The position numbers and the translations under genes were made by a program. 64,000 bases of DNA from assembly GCA_019055375.1 (NCBI GenBank), contig JAHQIW010002017.1, positions 744,001 through 808,000 of the forward strand, written 5' to 3'. The notes beneath the pieces are model-generated. The model saw only the letters and a list, made by a program, of their open reading frames with translations. It did no database searches and was not told the DNA's origin. The DNA is from Parelaphostrongylus tenuis (lineage: Eukaryota > Nematoda > Chromadorea > Rhabditida > Metastrongylidae). How positions within the stretch are numbered: position 1 is the first letter of the stretch; the number at the start of each line of letters is the position of its first letter. Below, piece after piece: positions 10,201 through 24,200 of the stretch.

Positions 10201-13200
10201 AAACTGCGCTTCATCGTCTTACAGATATGAGCTCGCGCTCCATCGCCTTATAGATGTTAACTTTTCTATTTCCATTTTATATTACCAAATGAACGCTTAA
10301 TGAAGTTCAAGCGACGGGCTGTTTACTTCGAGCGTAAAACGTAATCTTCTTTCCTCTCTTACAATGCTCTATAATTTTTTCAAACCAAGCTTATCCCCAG
10401 ATTTGCCGAGATTTGGGCTATCGGGAAATTGGAAAGAGTGAAAACTATCCAATTCACCTATCTTAGCCGTGGAAAAAATGCCCATAGAGTGTGTAATGTA
10501 GTTTTGCGCCTAGAAAATTTATGCTGAATAAACAGAAACGTACTGAGAAAGTTTTTCAAATAAATACAGGAAAAATTTCCCGTATTTGAAATCAAATTCA
10601 TATGTGAATTGAATATAAGTACTAGATCTATAGGTAGAACCAAAAAGTACGATTTTTTATCCAGGTGTTTTTGATGGAGTACGCTGGTCCGTTGTTTATT
10701 TATCCACTATTTTATTTCCGCCCAGAATTCATATATGGAAGTGGTATGTGTTTCCTTAACGACATTGTTTATTTCCACAACTTCCACATTCGCTGCAAAA
10801 GTGTAAGGATTTAGTTTTGTCGAAGAAACCGTATCATTTCGCCGTTAATTACGCCTTCATTTGTTGGTCGATTCACTACGCAAAACGATTGTTCGAAACA
10901 GAATTCATTCATCGTTTTAGTAATGGAACTATGCCGCGCTTCAATCTAATCAAGGTTTATTTTTTGTATTCTACTCTTCTAATCAGTAAATTTCACTCTG
11001 AAAACTTTCTTTGGTCTCTGATCAGTGTTGTCTTCCTCTTGCGTCGTCTGTTCACTCACTTATCTTTATTATAGAATTGCTCGTACTATTGGGGTTTTGC
11101 CGCATTTATCGCATACTTCGTCAACCATCCTCTCTACACACCACCATATTTTGGCAATTATCAGGTGTATGTCGGTCTGGTGGCGTTCGCTATATCTGAG
11201 TTTGGTAAGATTTTGAATGTATATCGTCATTTCTGCAAAAGCTCCTGAACATGTTCTGAGGGGAACATGCGTTCTAAATATTTCCATGACGACAGATGTA
11301 TATTTCGTCCTCCATATATATGTGTATAGTTTACGAAATAATGTCCTTATTCTGCTGCTTTTTTACATCGTCATCTTGCATAAGTTTATCAAAAGAGACT
11401 AAGTGATACGCAAAACTATCGACACTAGGTGGGAATTTTGCATATCACTCAATTTTGTATCCAAATATTGGAAACCTTCAGTAACTTTTCCTTGGACTGC
11501 TCGATCAGCAACGGTTTTCTGTAAAAGGGCCCCATCGAGTGAGGATTTTTTATAAGGGTATTCGAACAATACACTTTAGAACATTTGAACCAATGCTAGT
11601 ACAAAGACATCGCCAGGACGAGCGGTTTGTGGGCAATCGACTTGGATCATCGCGGCTCCTAGAAGGGCGAAAGCGCCGAAACGTTGGCTGAATAAAACCT
11701 TTTAAACAACCTTGTATTGGTTCAATAATCCAAGAGAGTGTTGAAGGTACCAGTCCAATAAAGATGATAGGTGAAACCGTACAGGGCGCATGTGGCGCAG
11801 TGGTTGGAGTTGCCCTGTGACACACTCGTCCTCATTAGTTCGATCCCGCTCTCAGGACTCGCCAAGACTTCCAATCCTCCGGAGTCGGTGATTTGGTACC
11901 AGACTTGTCTAGAAAAATAGTAGCACTGACTTCATACATCGCTAAACCACTTTGAGTAATTGTAAAGGCCAGAAATGCATGCAATCACCGCATAACGATG
12001 CTACGAATGAAATCGAATGCATGGCGCACCGTTTAGAGATTGATCAACGCTGAGAGCTTTATCCTTCTTTGGATCTTTTTTTCATGAATTGTCATGTTTT
12101 TGTTTTGTCTTCTCAGAACTGATGCTTATCTCCGGAGTTGTTCCTTTTTTATATGCTCTGAAATATTCAGTTTGAATATACATGAAGATGCAACGTTTTC
12201 AGCAATGATGTATTAGGTTTTGAACATTTGTGAACGCTTTCGTGCCGAATTTTGTGACCTTTTCTTTTGAGGGAATCTCTCGATCCACATACTTCTTCGA
12301 AATCTTCGTCCACCTGGTACTCGTGAACGCCGCATTCCACGTCCCGATGGCAATCCGATGAGTTTGCTTTTTAACTTTGTCTCGTGTCCTAACTACACGT
12401 ATGAGGTTATGTCATGGATGTCGTTCTCGATCATGGTGCAAAGTATGCCAAGTGGGTGTTTCTTTTTTACTTTGAAAGTCTGTGTGTTAAGGTCGCACAT
12501 ATTTCTTTATCTAGTGGGCACAAATTTTTACTGATCCATATGTTTAAGAAGCCATTTATCTGTCTATCTTCATTGTATGAAAGCAAGACGGCTCATAGAA
12601 AATGTCATTGCGCAATTGGAAATTGGAAATTTGGTTTATTATGACCGGCTGTGCAGTTCGAAACAAATCTCTGGACCATCCCCATCCTTGCTGTCAAGTA
12701 GGCTTTAGTGTTGTGCTTAGGACACTGATGAAGGGCAACATCGCCGTAACGTACGTGTAGCTTTGCCGTATCAACCTTGAAAAGGCTCTAAACATTCTCG
12801 CAGACTGTGTTAAATATCCAAAGCGAGGTTCAAAACAGTCGATGAGATGGATTTTTGTATATTTTCGGCCAGCTCTAACATAGCTATCATTCCGGGTCTT
12901 TCCTTTAAATGATGAAAGATATTTTCGTCGTGAGTTTTGGGCTGTACACGCTATACATCTTACAAAAAATACCTTCAATCTTTTAGAAGAGAAGGAGCTA
13001 CATGAATTCTATTTGTGAATCTGCAGGGTAATACATAAACCATGACATTCCAAACGGCATGCATCTTGTGTCCGTGAACATTTGGGACTTTTAGGAAGTT
13101 ATGGCATTTCTGATGCGGTTGCACACTCATCTTATCTCTGAATCTCTATCACAGACTTGTAATATTGTGTTCTCCTCAAAACAGATGTGATAAATCGATG

Positions 13201-14043
13201 TTCTAAGTTTTACATTTGTAAAGGAGTTGAAAGATCGTGGAATTCTTTTGGTTTAATTAATTGAAGTCCTTTGGATATGCCAGTTCTTGATTGGAAATAT
13301 GGGGGCCTGTGGCCTCTGTCACTAGTGATGCTCGCCACGAATGAGCGCTGGGTTGATTCCCCATCTTCTCCCAGCACTCTTCGGCAATCAGTAACGAATG
13401 CCTTATGGAGCGCCTCAGCTTGGCTATCCTCGATGTTGCAAAGAGACATGCTCGAGCAATATTCTACGACGTTGCGAAGAAGACATATCCTCAATTTAGC
13501 GATCAGTTTGAGGAGCCGAACGTATGCTAGGAAGACTGGGAACCACACAGCAAGAAGAGAAACTGTGATACGGGTCAAATATAGTGATTAAGTGAATTAG
13601 AAGTGGGTTTTTTCCTCTGGAGATCATAGAGAAGCACTTTGGGTACTTTTCCGTTATCTACACCTTGTTTGAGCCCTTCGGTAACAATGTGTTTTCTGCT
13701 TTTGTAGAACGTTTTGGTAATCATTCGATAGCCAAAATGAAATGAATTTGAATGATGTATTATGTTTCCCCAAATGACCTGGTTTTTGCGCTGTTCCCAT
13801 CACAAAACAAAATATTGAGCAAAATAATGGTCATGTAACTTTTTTTTAGCTGATTCAAAGAGTATTTATAGCTTCATTTGTAAATTCGTGAACGTACCAA
13901 TCAGCATACTTGTAGGTCTTTTGTTCACCATTGCTGGTTTCATCCAGATGACAATATGGGCGAAGAACAAGCATCGTGCTTATAAGAAGGAATTCGCTGA
14001 CTACCCTAAGGAACGGAAGGCAATCGTACCATTTCTTATCTGA
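7234..14043 (+). CDS. art-1: Very-long-chain enoyl-CoA reductase (TECR/ART-1), 7 exons
   Basis: Exons read as 7234-7354, 9352-9503, 10665-10743, 10815-10954, 11075-11204, 12272-12451 and 13916-14043. All junctions are GT-AG and stay in phase, giving 930 nt = 309 aa plus stop; human TECR is about 308 aa. The enzyme catalyses the last, NADPH-dependent reduction of the very-long-chain fatty-acid elongation cycle in the ER membrane. Order seen: an N-terminal ubiquitin-like region (VFDAKEPTR, then VEPKGKAISDE, LYVRDLGPQI), a first membrane segment EYAGPLFIYPLFYFRPEFIY, the family block HYAKRLFETEFIHRFSNGTM, NHPLYTPPYFGNYQ, the strongly conserved SCPNYTYE, and a C terminus WAKNKHRAYKKEFADYP. The start is the first ATG after a tatcag acceptor at 7219. 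Exon 6 uses a GAG acceptor. The next gene on the same strand starts 1.17 kb downstream. Identity is very likely; the exon edges are hand-called. Confidence 0.93.
8764..8993 (-). mobile_element. SINE family A copy, head to head with the next
   Basis: Minus strand head gtgtggcgtggtgtctagagg with B box TGGTTCGACCAT. Its 5' end faces the 5' end of the plus-strand copy at 9010. In art-1 intron 1. Confidence 0.7.
9010..9226 (+). mobile_element. SINE family A copy
   Basis: B box GGTTCGATT, cctctcggggtcggtgaatt, and the end gtgagctttatccttc. The A-box half is degraded. Confidence 0.65.
10150..10385. repeat. Dispersed repeat, copy 1
   Basis: Contains gaagttcaagcgacgggctg and acttcgagcgtaaaacgtaatcttctttc, matched at 41510-41590 (aaagttcaagcgacgagcta, acttcaagtgcgaaacatgatt). 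Probably the end of a DNA element. In art-1 intron 2. Confidence 0.45.
11651..11689 (+). ncRNA. Decayed hammerhead motif
   Basis: Stem II GGGCGAAAGCGCC and GAAACGTTGG remain, but CTGATGA has become CCTAGAA. Lies in art-1 intron 5. Confidence 0.35.
11784..12066 (+). mobile_element. SINE family A, full-length copy
   Basis: tRNA-type head with A box TGGCGCAGTGG and B box GTTCGATCCC, then the shared body (ggtaccagacttgtct, gtaaaggccagaaatgca) and the end ttgatcaacgctgagagctt. In art-1 intron 5. Confidence 0.8.
12713..12765 (+). ncRNA. Decayed hammerhead motif
   Basis: CTGATGA and GTAACGTACGT are present. GAAA is GTAA and the base at the cleavage position is G, so it is not expected to cut. The downstream tail (cttgaaaaggctctaaacattctc) matches the other copies. 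Confidence 0.5.
13290..13592 (+). mobile_element. SINE family B copy
   Basis: Blocks aatgccttatggagcgcctcagc, gagcaatattctacgacgtt and actgtgatacgggtcaaata match the other family-B copies. Head degraded. In art-1 intron 6. Confidence 0.6.
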
Positions 14044-14285
14044 GAAGCGACAAAGTATTCTTAAGTATTGCTTGTGTGTTCGTTTGATCGTCTAGTTAGC
14101 ACATTGTTCTTAACTTAATGGAATTCGTACGGTTCATCGCGTCATTACCAGACGTTAATGAGCTTTCTGCTGGTATCCGTGGCAATTTTGTTTTACTATT
14201 TCTCCTTATCTTCTGCATTTTTCTTCAGTTTTTCCTTTTTCCGTTGAATCTATATCAGTCTTATGTGGTTTTTGTTAGATTATTT

Positions 14286-14380
14286 AATAAATATGTTAAT
14301 AGTGATGAAATCAACGCATCGAGATTTCCTGATGGAAGTGCAGTATTAATATTTGCGTGCTCGATTCGACATTAAATAAA
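14286..14380 (+). terminator. Candidate poly(A) signals of art-1
   Basis: Two AATAAA hexamers, 14286-14291 and 14375-14380, lie about 245 and 330 bp after the art-1 stop. Either could end the mRNA. Confidence 0.45.
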
Positions 14381-15076
14381 ATTTTCCTTGAAACTTTTCC
14401 TCCATACTACAGCCTAATGGAGGCGATAGGAAAAGAGCGGAGTTACTAAATCATGACATGAGAAAATGGGCTGTCGGTGATGAACGGTCCCTTAGAATTG
14501 GTTTGTCAAAAGCTACTTTTTTCTGGGCGTGTAGGTTCTTTTTTTTCCCCTTTCTCTTTGGGGAACTGAATAATAGAACGGCAATTCAAAGTACCCAGTG
14601 TGCCTCTCTTTCTTGGGTTCCACGACAAATGTGGATTGATATCGATGCACGTAGATATGGCTCTCAAACGACACGCACCTTTGGGACGGTTACGGAAAGG
14701 TCAGCCCTTCGGGGACCACAGGCCCACGTCCTGTGCGTCTCTGGCCCCCCATAGTGGCAAAGCATCAAATATATTCATGTATTATTGTTGTTACTTCCCG
14801 ACTATATTATGTTGTTATTAGTAGGAAGATAACAACATTCGCGCAAATAAAATAATACAGTAATACATCCAGTGTAATGCCATTCTGGGGCAGAGATGCA
14901 GAGGAGTGGGTCCACGGTACAAGGAAGGTTAAGGTGACAATGAATGGTCATTAGCATGCAGAGGATATATTGAACAGATGTCAGTCTAACGGGGCTCAAT
15001 GCCGATGCATGCTTACCCAGGCAAAGTTGTTGAAGGTTGATTGTTCACAGCTGCAATATATATCAAAGAAAGCGGT

Positions 15077-15148
15077 AGCATCTAAGGTCTAGTGGTCTAA
15101 ATCACTCCCGGTATGGTTGAGACGCGGGTTCAACACCCGCCTGAGTCA
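15077..15148 (+). repeat. tRNA-like module 60 bp upstream of ppp-1
   Basis: A-box-like ggtctagtggtctaaatca and a perfect T arm GCGGGTTCAACACCCGC. The acceptor ends do not pair well. A decayed member of the tRNA-like repeat family. Confidence 0.5.
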
Positions 15149-15202
15149 AACGTTTTATATATCACTAAACACTCACAGGTGGCCATAAGGTCAACCTCGT
15201 AT

Positions 15203-15208
15203 TTTAGG
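15203..15208 (+). promoter_or_regulatory. Probable spliced-leader acceptor of ppp-1
   Basis: A ttttag acceptor ends one base before the ATG at 15209. With so little room for a normal 5' UTR, trans-splicing is the natural reading. Inference. Confidence 0.5.
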
Positions 15209-18200
15209 ATGTCTGAACTACAAGCGCTATTGCTGTGCGGTGGTTCGGGTAGTCGAATGACCGAATTGTGCAATGGAATGTTGAAGTGTCTTCTACCTAT
15301 AGCAAATGTACCGATGTTTTGGTACCCTCTGAACACACTTGTGAATACTGGAGTAAAAGGTATCTTTTATATTAACCTTTCGAGGACCACCGTCGACAGG
15401 CAGGCGGCGTCGCGCCGTCGCATGTGCGGCGTACTCAGGCAGGCAGTATCTGCACGCCTGTGCATGCATGTCTAGCTGTCTGCCTGCTTTCCCACAAGAC
15501 GCGGCGCCGACATTACAGTAGCTTAGTAAGAATTGACGTCGCGCGACGTGGTACGAAACGTACCATATGGTCTTTAGAGGGGTAGAAGATATTGGGTTTG
15601 TGAGATATGTAAAATATTCCAATGATGAAAGTCTCCTCCTTCTAAGGCCGAGCATCGAGCAGTGAAATAATAGGTTTAATCTAGCAGGTTTAATCTAGTC
15701 TGATAGATTGTGTTGAGCCTTTCAAGAGGTCTTGTATGGCCATTTCAAGTGGTATACATACATTTCGGTGTTACTCGCGCGCCTCATCAGTAGCACATCC
15801 TCCACCCCTGCTAGTACTAGCATCGTCGCTAAAAATGTACTACTCTAGACAATGTGAGAAACTCACTTGATGTTGCAGTCCATGTGATTGATTGTTGATG
15901 GCTCACGACTGTTACGGAAGCATATGTAACAGTACCCTCCAATCGATCATTTTGAGACCTTTCTTGAAACCTCAGTTTAGTCTGGTAGAACGTTCTAAGC
16001 CTTTCAAGATAGGTCTACTTCATGGTGTCATTCTTTTGACTCATCACATTTTCATTCTTGGTGAATACATGAGTATTTGGGTGAATGAACTCTCAGAAAT
16101 ATTGAGCGAGTTTTTCGTGATAATTTCAGCCGGCGGTCTAGGTTTTTTTGTGAAATTTAAATTTTCAAGGGATTGCTGAATTTCATCATGTCAACTTCGT
16201 CTCTAATTCAATTTAAAGGTTATAGAAAGTTTCAATACTTCGTCGTTAGTCCATTGGATTGCGCAGAAATTCATACTATCACGTAATCGCTGAAACGATC
16301 TGGTATAGTTAGGACTTATCAGGAGGGCGGGGTAGCGCATTGGTTATTGATGATGCATGCCATCAGAAAGGCGAAGTCGTAGACGAAGCGGTGGTTCAAT
16401 CCCTTCTCTTGAGGCTCCCTTGCAATCAATCAGCAAATAATTTACGGAACACCTTAGCTCGGGTTCCATAGAGATCGAAAGGAGTTTCGTCCGAATATCA
16501 TTCTATAATGTCTATAGATATTTGCTTATATACTTTGACGGTGCATTTTCGCGACTTGTGCGGATCATAGCACATAAAAGTGTGTTGGTTTAGCTGTTCT
16601 GTTCCCTGGAGTCCCGACACAATCCTAGCCGGGGTTTCCTCAAGTCGTCACCACATTAGAGCAGTCGCTGGCCCTTGTGCATCAGAGGGATCACCATGTG
16701 GCGACTAGTAGCTACCGATATGGCGATCGATCGTGGTACGGCTTACTCCTAACTGGGCTTTCCGAGTGGAACTGTCGGACTCCTTCTCAGCTTGGGTGGC
16801 CTTTTTGGAAGTTGAACCCTTCGCTGTACATCTCAGTCCAACACTCAGGAACACACCCCAGCTACGATGAGGCGGTAAATGATTTGGAGGAAAGTTTATA
16901 ATAACGATGAAATCCTCAAGGAGCTGAAATAACAGATGAATTATCTGAAGGCCTTTGTAAAGGATGCATACGAGGATAAGAATCGAGTGTAAGAAGTGCT
17001 GGTAACCGCACAGTAGAATTTTGTGAGGGGTCATCTAAAGTAGAAATAAATAGTAGGAATCGTTGATTAAAAAAATTATGGAAATGTTAGAATTCTTGTA
17101 GATATCAAACTATTCGTTCGTGAAGACGGAGAACAGGAGCTGTCTCGTCTACTTTCGACTCCTCTGTTTTCTTTTCCTTCAGCCGCTATTGAGGTGATTT
17201 CCATGCCTCGCGAAAACGAAGAGTGGGGAACGGCTGACCTGCTACGGCACTATGCCTCAAAGATAACGGTGGGTTTGAACGACTCAGAATCCGTTTCTTG
17301 CAAAGTGTTCTATCAAAGCTTGTGTGAGGTTGTTATATCTTCTCCAAAATTGATAACTGACGTTTCGACGACTTCGCCTTCTTTTGAGCCGTTTTGTCAG
17401 GTGTAAGACTCCTGAAAATTCCTCATGAGTCTTGCACCTGTCATAACAACTTTGAGGAAGACGAAGTTGCTGGAACGTCAGCCATCGATTTTGTAGAAGA
17501 TGTGCTAACTTCGTGCAAGCTTCAAATAAAAGCGGTTTGTAAGATGTTTTTCATTTTGCATTTCAAACGCCGAGTTCTAATGAAAGGCGGTCTATCAGTC
17601 CGCTTTTTTGCTCTACCTGAGCAGTATGTCTAACCTTTTGGGCACGACAGTCCCACGGCGCTGGCCTCGCCACGCGGCCACGTATCACTGTGTGGTGCCG
17701 AATTGTTAGTTATGCCGGCTATCGTGAAGGAGATTGCTAGTTCGATCTTCTGTGATGACCATTCACGGCAGGTTTTTTTTTACGCTCTTTTCTTTAATGT
17801 CAATTATTTGAAGGTTCTTCTGTAACGTAATTATTATAGCAAAAATTCTTAGTTGTCTTACACTGGTTTTATAAAGACGAAGCGTAGAATCATGGGGAAA
17901 CAAAGGAACCAATGCACAGGTTACGCTAAGCTACCTGCATCTACTTCTGTAAAAATATCCTAGAAAAAGTCGTTCACTGTAGAAAATATGTTTTCAAATC
18001 TGACTTTTACAACGTTGGCAAAAGGAATGCTAAAAAAGTTGGATATGCGTTGTTACGGCATGGATCTACGCTGCGTATCAAAAGTAGTGATGTTACATCT
18101 AAGCATTTTTTTGCTATAATAATCACATTACAGAAAAACCTTCAATACTAATCGACAGCAAAAAATCTGCTGCGAAACGATGTGGTAAGAGATCGAACCA

Positions 18201-21200
18201 AGAAACGTCTTCCCAGTGGACGGCGTCAGTAATCACTCGCCATTACGAAGAACTTGCCGCACGCGGCAGAGCGGGGCTAGAGCCGTGAGCCTGTTGTACC
18301 CAAAGTGTTAATATGAAAAGTGAGATGTGTGAGCCATGAACCGCTGGTTTTGAATGAGTTAGAAAGAGGTTTATGTAAGCTGATTCTCTTGCTTCGTTCA
18401 CTATATATTATTTGGTCGCGCTCATCTTTTTTCTTTTTATCAACTTTTGCGAGTAGCCTCAAGTCAGTTGGTTAGAAGTGGTTATGATCACTCGACTTCA
18501 ATGCAAAACATTACTATAGATATTATCCCTCGCGTGCAGTCATGTCATTCTTAATGAATGGAAACAGCTGGCAACAATTGATTCTCCATCTATTCATACT
18601 ACACTTTGCAACTGCTTAGGAGACTCAGCTTTTCCGAATGACACGAGTAATGTGACTGATAGACCGTCTACTCGGATGGGATTCTTAGAGTCGTGGTCTA
18701 GACGATGCATTGCTCTCAAGTGGCTTATTGTGCTACTTCAGAATGCATGTAGTGCTTGATCATCGGAGTATATTTTTATTCTACTACTTTATAACAATGC
18801 TATAGTGTTAAAATTATATCTCAAAGGGTGCTGAATGAGATGCAATACTTTCAATCCTAAGCGGGAGTTGAACTCGCGTTTCACCAATGCTCGGCATTCG
18901 ATCACATGCGTGCTATCACTACACTATCAAGGCCACCACTCTCCTTGGATATATGGTGTTTAGTCACATGATACGACGATGAACTGTCTGTCATGTATCG
19001 TACATATTTCACTTGATTTTTGTGCTTTTGTCTGAGACGATATGCCGAATACAGTGCGAGTACACCCGTTTACAATTCCGTAGTGTGTCTATATTACATG
19101 TCCGAGGCAAAATTCATTTCACAGCGACAGAGAAGAAGCTAGTTCTCCTTACGTTTATCTCATCATGCATATGGAGCATGGTGATTAGAAGTTTCCTGCG
19201 ACACAACGAGATCAATGGTTCAATCCCGCGCCTAAAGCTCACTGAGCCTTCTATCATTTCACAGTCGGCGAATTGGTATCAGACTTGTCTGAGAGGATAA
19301 AGCAGTGACTTGATACACCGGTGCGCCCTCGTAGCCACTGTAAAGGTCAGATATGCACTAAGTCACCTTAAGCGATGCATGATGAAGTCGAATGAATGAC
19401 GCGTCCCTCAGGGATGAATGCCGTGCGCTTAATCCTTCAGCTTTCATGTACTTTGACTTAAGGTTAGTATTTGAATACCTCTTCTTTCAATGCGGACGCG
19501 CTGTGCAGCTTTTAGATCACTTTGCTTGAGGACCTCCATGTGAAACATCGACTTCGCTCATCAGTCTCCAGAATAGAGCGCTGATTTCACTTGTATATCT
19601 GCTACATCTTTGATACCTAAGGTTTTTTTCAATAGCGATCTTCTTACAATTTCTAGAAATTCACATTCAAGGATTAAGTTGATCTTGAGCACTCATTAAG
19701 TACAAGTTTGTTACATTAACATGAGTTTCGAGATTGCTACAGATGAGACAAACGTGTGCGGAAAAGAAGAAAAGTGTATTAGAAAACTAGTGACGGCAAG
19801 TTCTTCACCATAATTGCTTATCGGCCCTTATGAATTGGAGCTTCCCAGAGAATATAGTAGCAAATTCTCTGTCCCTGACCAATGTGAAATAGCCGAGAAT
19901 CTCCGCAAGCATTTGTCTGATTTTGTCAAAACTTGTCAACCCTTTTCTTACGGTGTGAAACGAAAACGCACGCGTATCTGCGTTGTTCGAAAGGTTTACG
20001 AAGATTGGCGCAACCTCAGGTAAAAATCAGTTGACGAGCCAATAAATTGAATGATGTTTATATCACAGAATAAGTGATTATGATACTTTTGTCTCTTCGC
20101 CGTTGAAAGCGATTGTTAATAGATTGGGGAAAAAGTTCTGAGAAAATGCTTGTAACTTTTTTGAATGTCGGCCATTTTTTTGTGTTTTTTGGCTTACTTG
20201 AAAGCCCGTCTTCCTCCGCGTTGATTGGTATATAATTTATCTACTTATTCCAAGATGGAGTTAACAAGCGACAAATTAGGTTGTTGATGATACACGAATG
20301 GCTGTTGGGTTCATGTGCCACGGTGGTAAGTGAACGCATCACTCTGGCTTGGAGCGAAGACACAGTTGGCAAAACTACGGTGTACAGGTGGTCTAAAAAG
20401 TGCTTGAAATTCAAGAGGAGTACTTTGGCTACTAGTTTTGTCTTTGTTCGGGTGTAATAGGTGCGTAAATAAATGTTCTACAAGAGTTTTCTCACAAAAT
20501 TTTCCCCAACCTAACTACTCGTGCCAGCCGTTCTTCTTATCCGTGAAATTGCCCGTTGGCCGAAGAAAGCGCCGTAGGGGAAGTTTTAATTGGACCCTTG
20601 GACGGTCCTCCTTTATCCAGTGTGTGGACTTCAGAGGAAATCCGAACAGAATTGTCATTTCGTTGCTAGGGCTGGTTTTTGTGTCTTGTTTCTGCTAGGA
20701 TGCAATAGCCAGGACCTATGACCAGAGACGTGAACTACTGTCTTTTAGAGAGAGGTCTGCTTTCTTGCTATTACGCTTCTAGGATGGCGGCATCCTATCA
20801 GTTTACTCTTAGCTGGCGTACCATGTGCAAGTGTCAGATAACTTCATAGCACTGTGAACTTTCTGTGGTGATCAGCCTCCACTTGAGATCGCAGTTTTAG
20901 ATGTTTATGATTGAGTTAGTTCCAAAAAAGCCGGGAATTAGAGATCAAAAATTATAGTGTCAATTTTAGCATGATTTCATCGTGATGTCCTGTGATTTTA
21001 TTTCGGACTGTCGACTACAGCCTATGATAGATCAGTTTCGGGCTCATAATGTAAGTCACTTTCACACGATTGGTATTTTGATTAGAGTTGAAATTCTATT
21101 ACCTGAATGGGAGCTAAAGTTATTGGTAATTTTGTTTTGCTCATATTCTCTTGCATTTCCTTTGTAACAACTTGATTGCACCGAAATATAGTAGTGCTGT

Positions 21201-24200
21201 CATAGTTCTGAACCGCTATTGATAACAAATGTGCTGGTCAATTAGCGTGTGGTATATGCTTCTCTTCCTTTGGTCTGGCACTCGGAATTGATATGGCATG
21301 CCATTGTTCGAGCCTTAAATTTATGTGTCCGACATTTCATTATTGATCATCCCATAATTCGGTCAGAATTCTTTTTATTTGACCGCCACTTGCGGTGGTA
21401 TGATGTTACAATATACCCAATAATGTGGAGTGCTGTGCAAAAGCATTTGCGTCAGCCGGAATTCGAACCTAGATCTCACTCTTTCTCAGAGCGTATGCTA
21501 ACCGTTGCACTCTGCACCAGAATCTGGGTTCGAATCTCGGCTGACGTAAGTGTTTTTGCACAGCACACCACATTATTGGGTATACTGTAACATTCCTCAA
21601 TTTCTTTAGCATTTCGGTACCTTTGTGGATCCTATTGTTATTTACTCGATCAAATTCTATTAGTCAACAATATAATCACCTTCTTGATCAACGATGTACA
21701 ATAATTTCCTGGGCAATGATTGGATGCTTTCTTCCCAGAAATGTCCAGGCTGGCTATCAAAGAATTCGGCGAGGTCATCTTGAACTGGTTATAGTCTCTG
21801 GATTGTGTTCTCTGTAGAGGCGATGCTACAGCCCGATCCGATGAAGCAATTCAGGGCTTATGGTCGATATGGTGCCGTGGTCTAGCTAAGTTTCTCCAAA
21901 ATGTGGCGTATCGACTTGCAGTGTGAGGTCGAGCCTTCTGCTGCTACGAGCTTCCTTCCGGAGATGGTCCCCGCAGACATCGACATAACTTGTCTACTTG
22001 TTGTCTAGCAGTTTTCGAAACAGCATGTCCTGCCATTTCCAGAAAACTGAAAAACCACATGGGCAGCACCGTCGTAGTCGGTCAGTGTATGAGGTGTCCA
22101 TCGAGACATCACTTTGTGGTAGCCCCTTTCATTTAAATGGCGAGCGATGGTACTTCGGCCGTATCGAGGTGTCTGCCCAAGCTACTACAACATTCTGTAA
22201 CAGAATACAGCCTTTCGGCAATAACCCACTTCGAAAAAAACTACTGATGAAACAATAGTGCGAAAGAAATTATGGGACAACACAATAATCATTATAAATC
22301 AGCATAGGAATAATATAATGATGTCAGAAAGTGTGCATGTAACAATGTAAACAATGACGAAGTCAACAGATCTAAACACCCTGAAGCGAAGCGGATACAG
22401 TGACAAGAAGAGTGCATATTCCGCAACTGATTAAACTAGTGCGAGCAAGAGATGATTATTACCGTTGTATTTGGTACGGTGCAATTTATGAGTACAGCGA
22501 AAGTTATAATTGATCATGGAAGACAGGGTGCTCTTAGGGATAAGGTGATGGATCATTGTCAATACTTATATAGTGGTCATGGAGCGGGTGGAGATGTTTG
22601 CAAGGCTTATATATTAGGTCGTTTCATACGTTATGGCATTAGAACAATGAATAGCAAATTTACCAACCAAAAGTAACTAAACTGCATGATTTTGGTATCG
22701 AAGATGGAGCTAACTCAGGAACAAACCCGCTTGCTACTCATGCACGAATGGCGCGTAGGGGAAATTGCTAGTGAAGCGGCACCCAATTCAATGGAACTTC
22801 CTGTGGACGGCCCGAGCGCGACTGATTCTCCAGACTGCTCTCTCCAGCTTTGGACTTTGCAAACCACTTCCTTGCCGTTCTTTCTGCATCCGTATCATTG
22901 CTCGTGTTTCACTAGCTTTTTCCCCTACGAGCCATTCGTGCATGAGTAGCATAGGAATTTGTTTCTAAGGCTGCTCCATCTTGAAGCAGCTATAGGCACA
23001 TTGTATACCAAAATGTTCGCATGGATATTCGCAATTGAACGAAACCGAGATCATGCAATTTAGATTATTCTGGAATATAAACTCGGTGTATATTGCTTTT
23101 GCGCCAAAACTTATAGAACGATCTAGCCAGTTTAATCTTACTATGCCGAGCGCACAGACACGCTCAATTCCTTAAGATTTTCGCCGGGTAGAGGCTTTTT
23201 ATTCATCAACGTTTTAGTAGTTATTTGATTTGCTTACTAAACGCGAATTCGAAATTGTGCATAGCTTTTCAATAGAATTCTTACGCATCATTAACACGGA
23301 TGTGCTTGGTTTATCGTTAGACTTTTAGTACGTATTCGCGAACTCAAATACATGATTCTGGAACTAGGTTTAGTTTCTGAAGTCTTCATAGAGTGCTCTG
23401 TAAACGAAAAAGAAATTATACCTTAGACTAGAGTTTGTATGCACCGAACGTGTAGGAAAGTATGAAGAATAACGTGCAGTACCAAAGTAACACGAAAAAT
23501 CTGGAATTTTCCCAAAATTGAGGAAAAAACTTGTTCAAATGGAAATCGCGCGTGATCATCTGGCGCCCCCAACATTTCGAATGTAGAAGCTCTCACTTAA
23601 CAAATTCCGTAGTAAACAGCAGTTTTTTCAGTTGTCACTTTCATCTTCTTCTCAACTCCTATAGGTATCAAACTGTTCGCCCTAATATAATAGGTTGAGG
23701 AAAAAGTTTTGAGAAAATGCTTGTAACTTTTTTGGGAGTCGACCATTTTTTGTGTTTTTAGGCTCATTTGGAAGCCCGTCTTCTCCCGCGTTGATTGTTA
23801 TATAATTCACCTACTCATTTCAATATGGAGTCAACAAGCGAGCAAACTACATTGTTGATGATGCACGATGGCTTTTGGGTTTAAATGCAACGATGGCAAG
23901 TGAACGCATCAATCTAGCTTGGGGTGAGGACACAGTAGGCAGAAGTACGGTGTACAGGTGGTTCAAAAAGTCTGACGAAAGCGAAGAAAGTTTGGAAGAT
24001 CAGCCTCGTTCGGGTCGTCCAAAAGAAGTTGATCGTCAAGCTGTGCTTGAAAAGATTGAAGAAAACTCTTGTTTGACAACTTGGTCATTCATTTCTTCAA
24101 CAGCGAGAAATTGGAATTTTATGCTCACGGAATCGATCTTTTGCAGGAGAAGTGGCAGGAAGTGCTTGAAGTTGAAGGGGAGTACTCTGATTGTTAGTTT

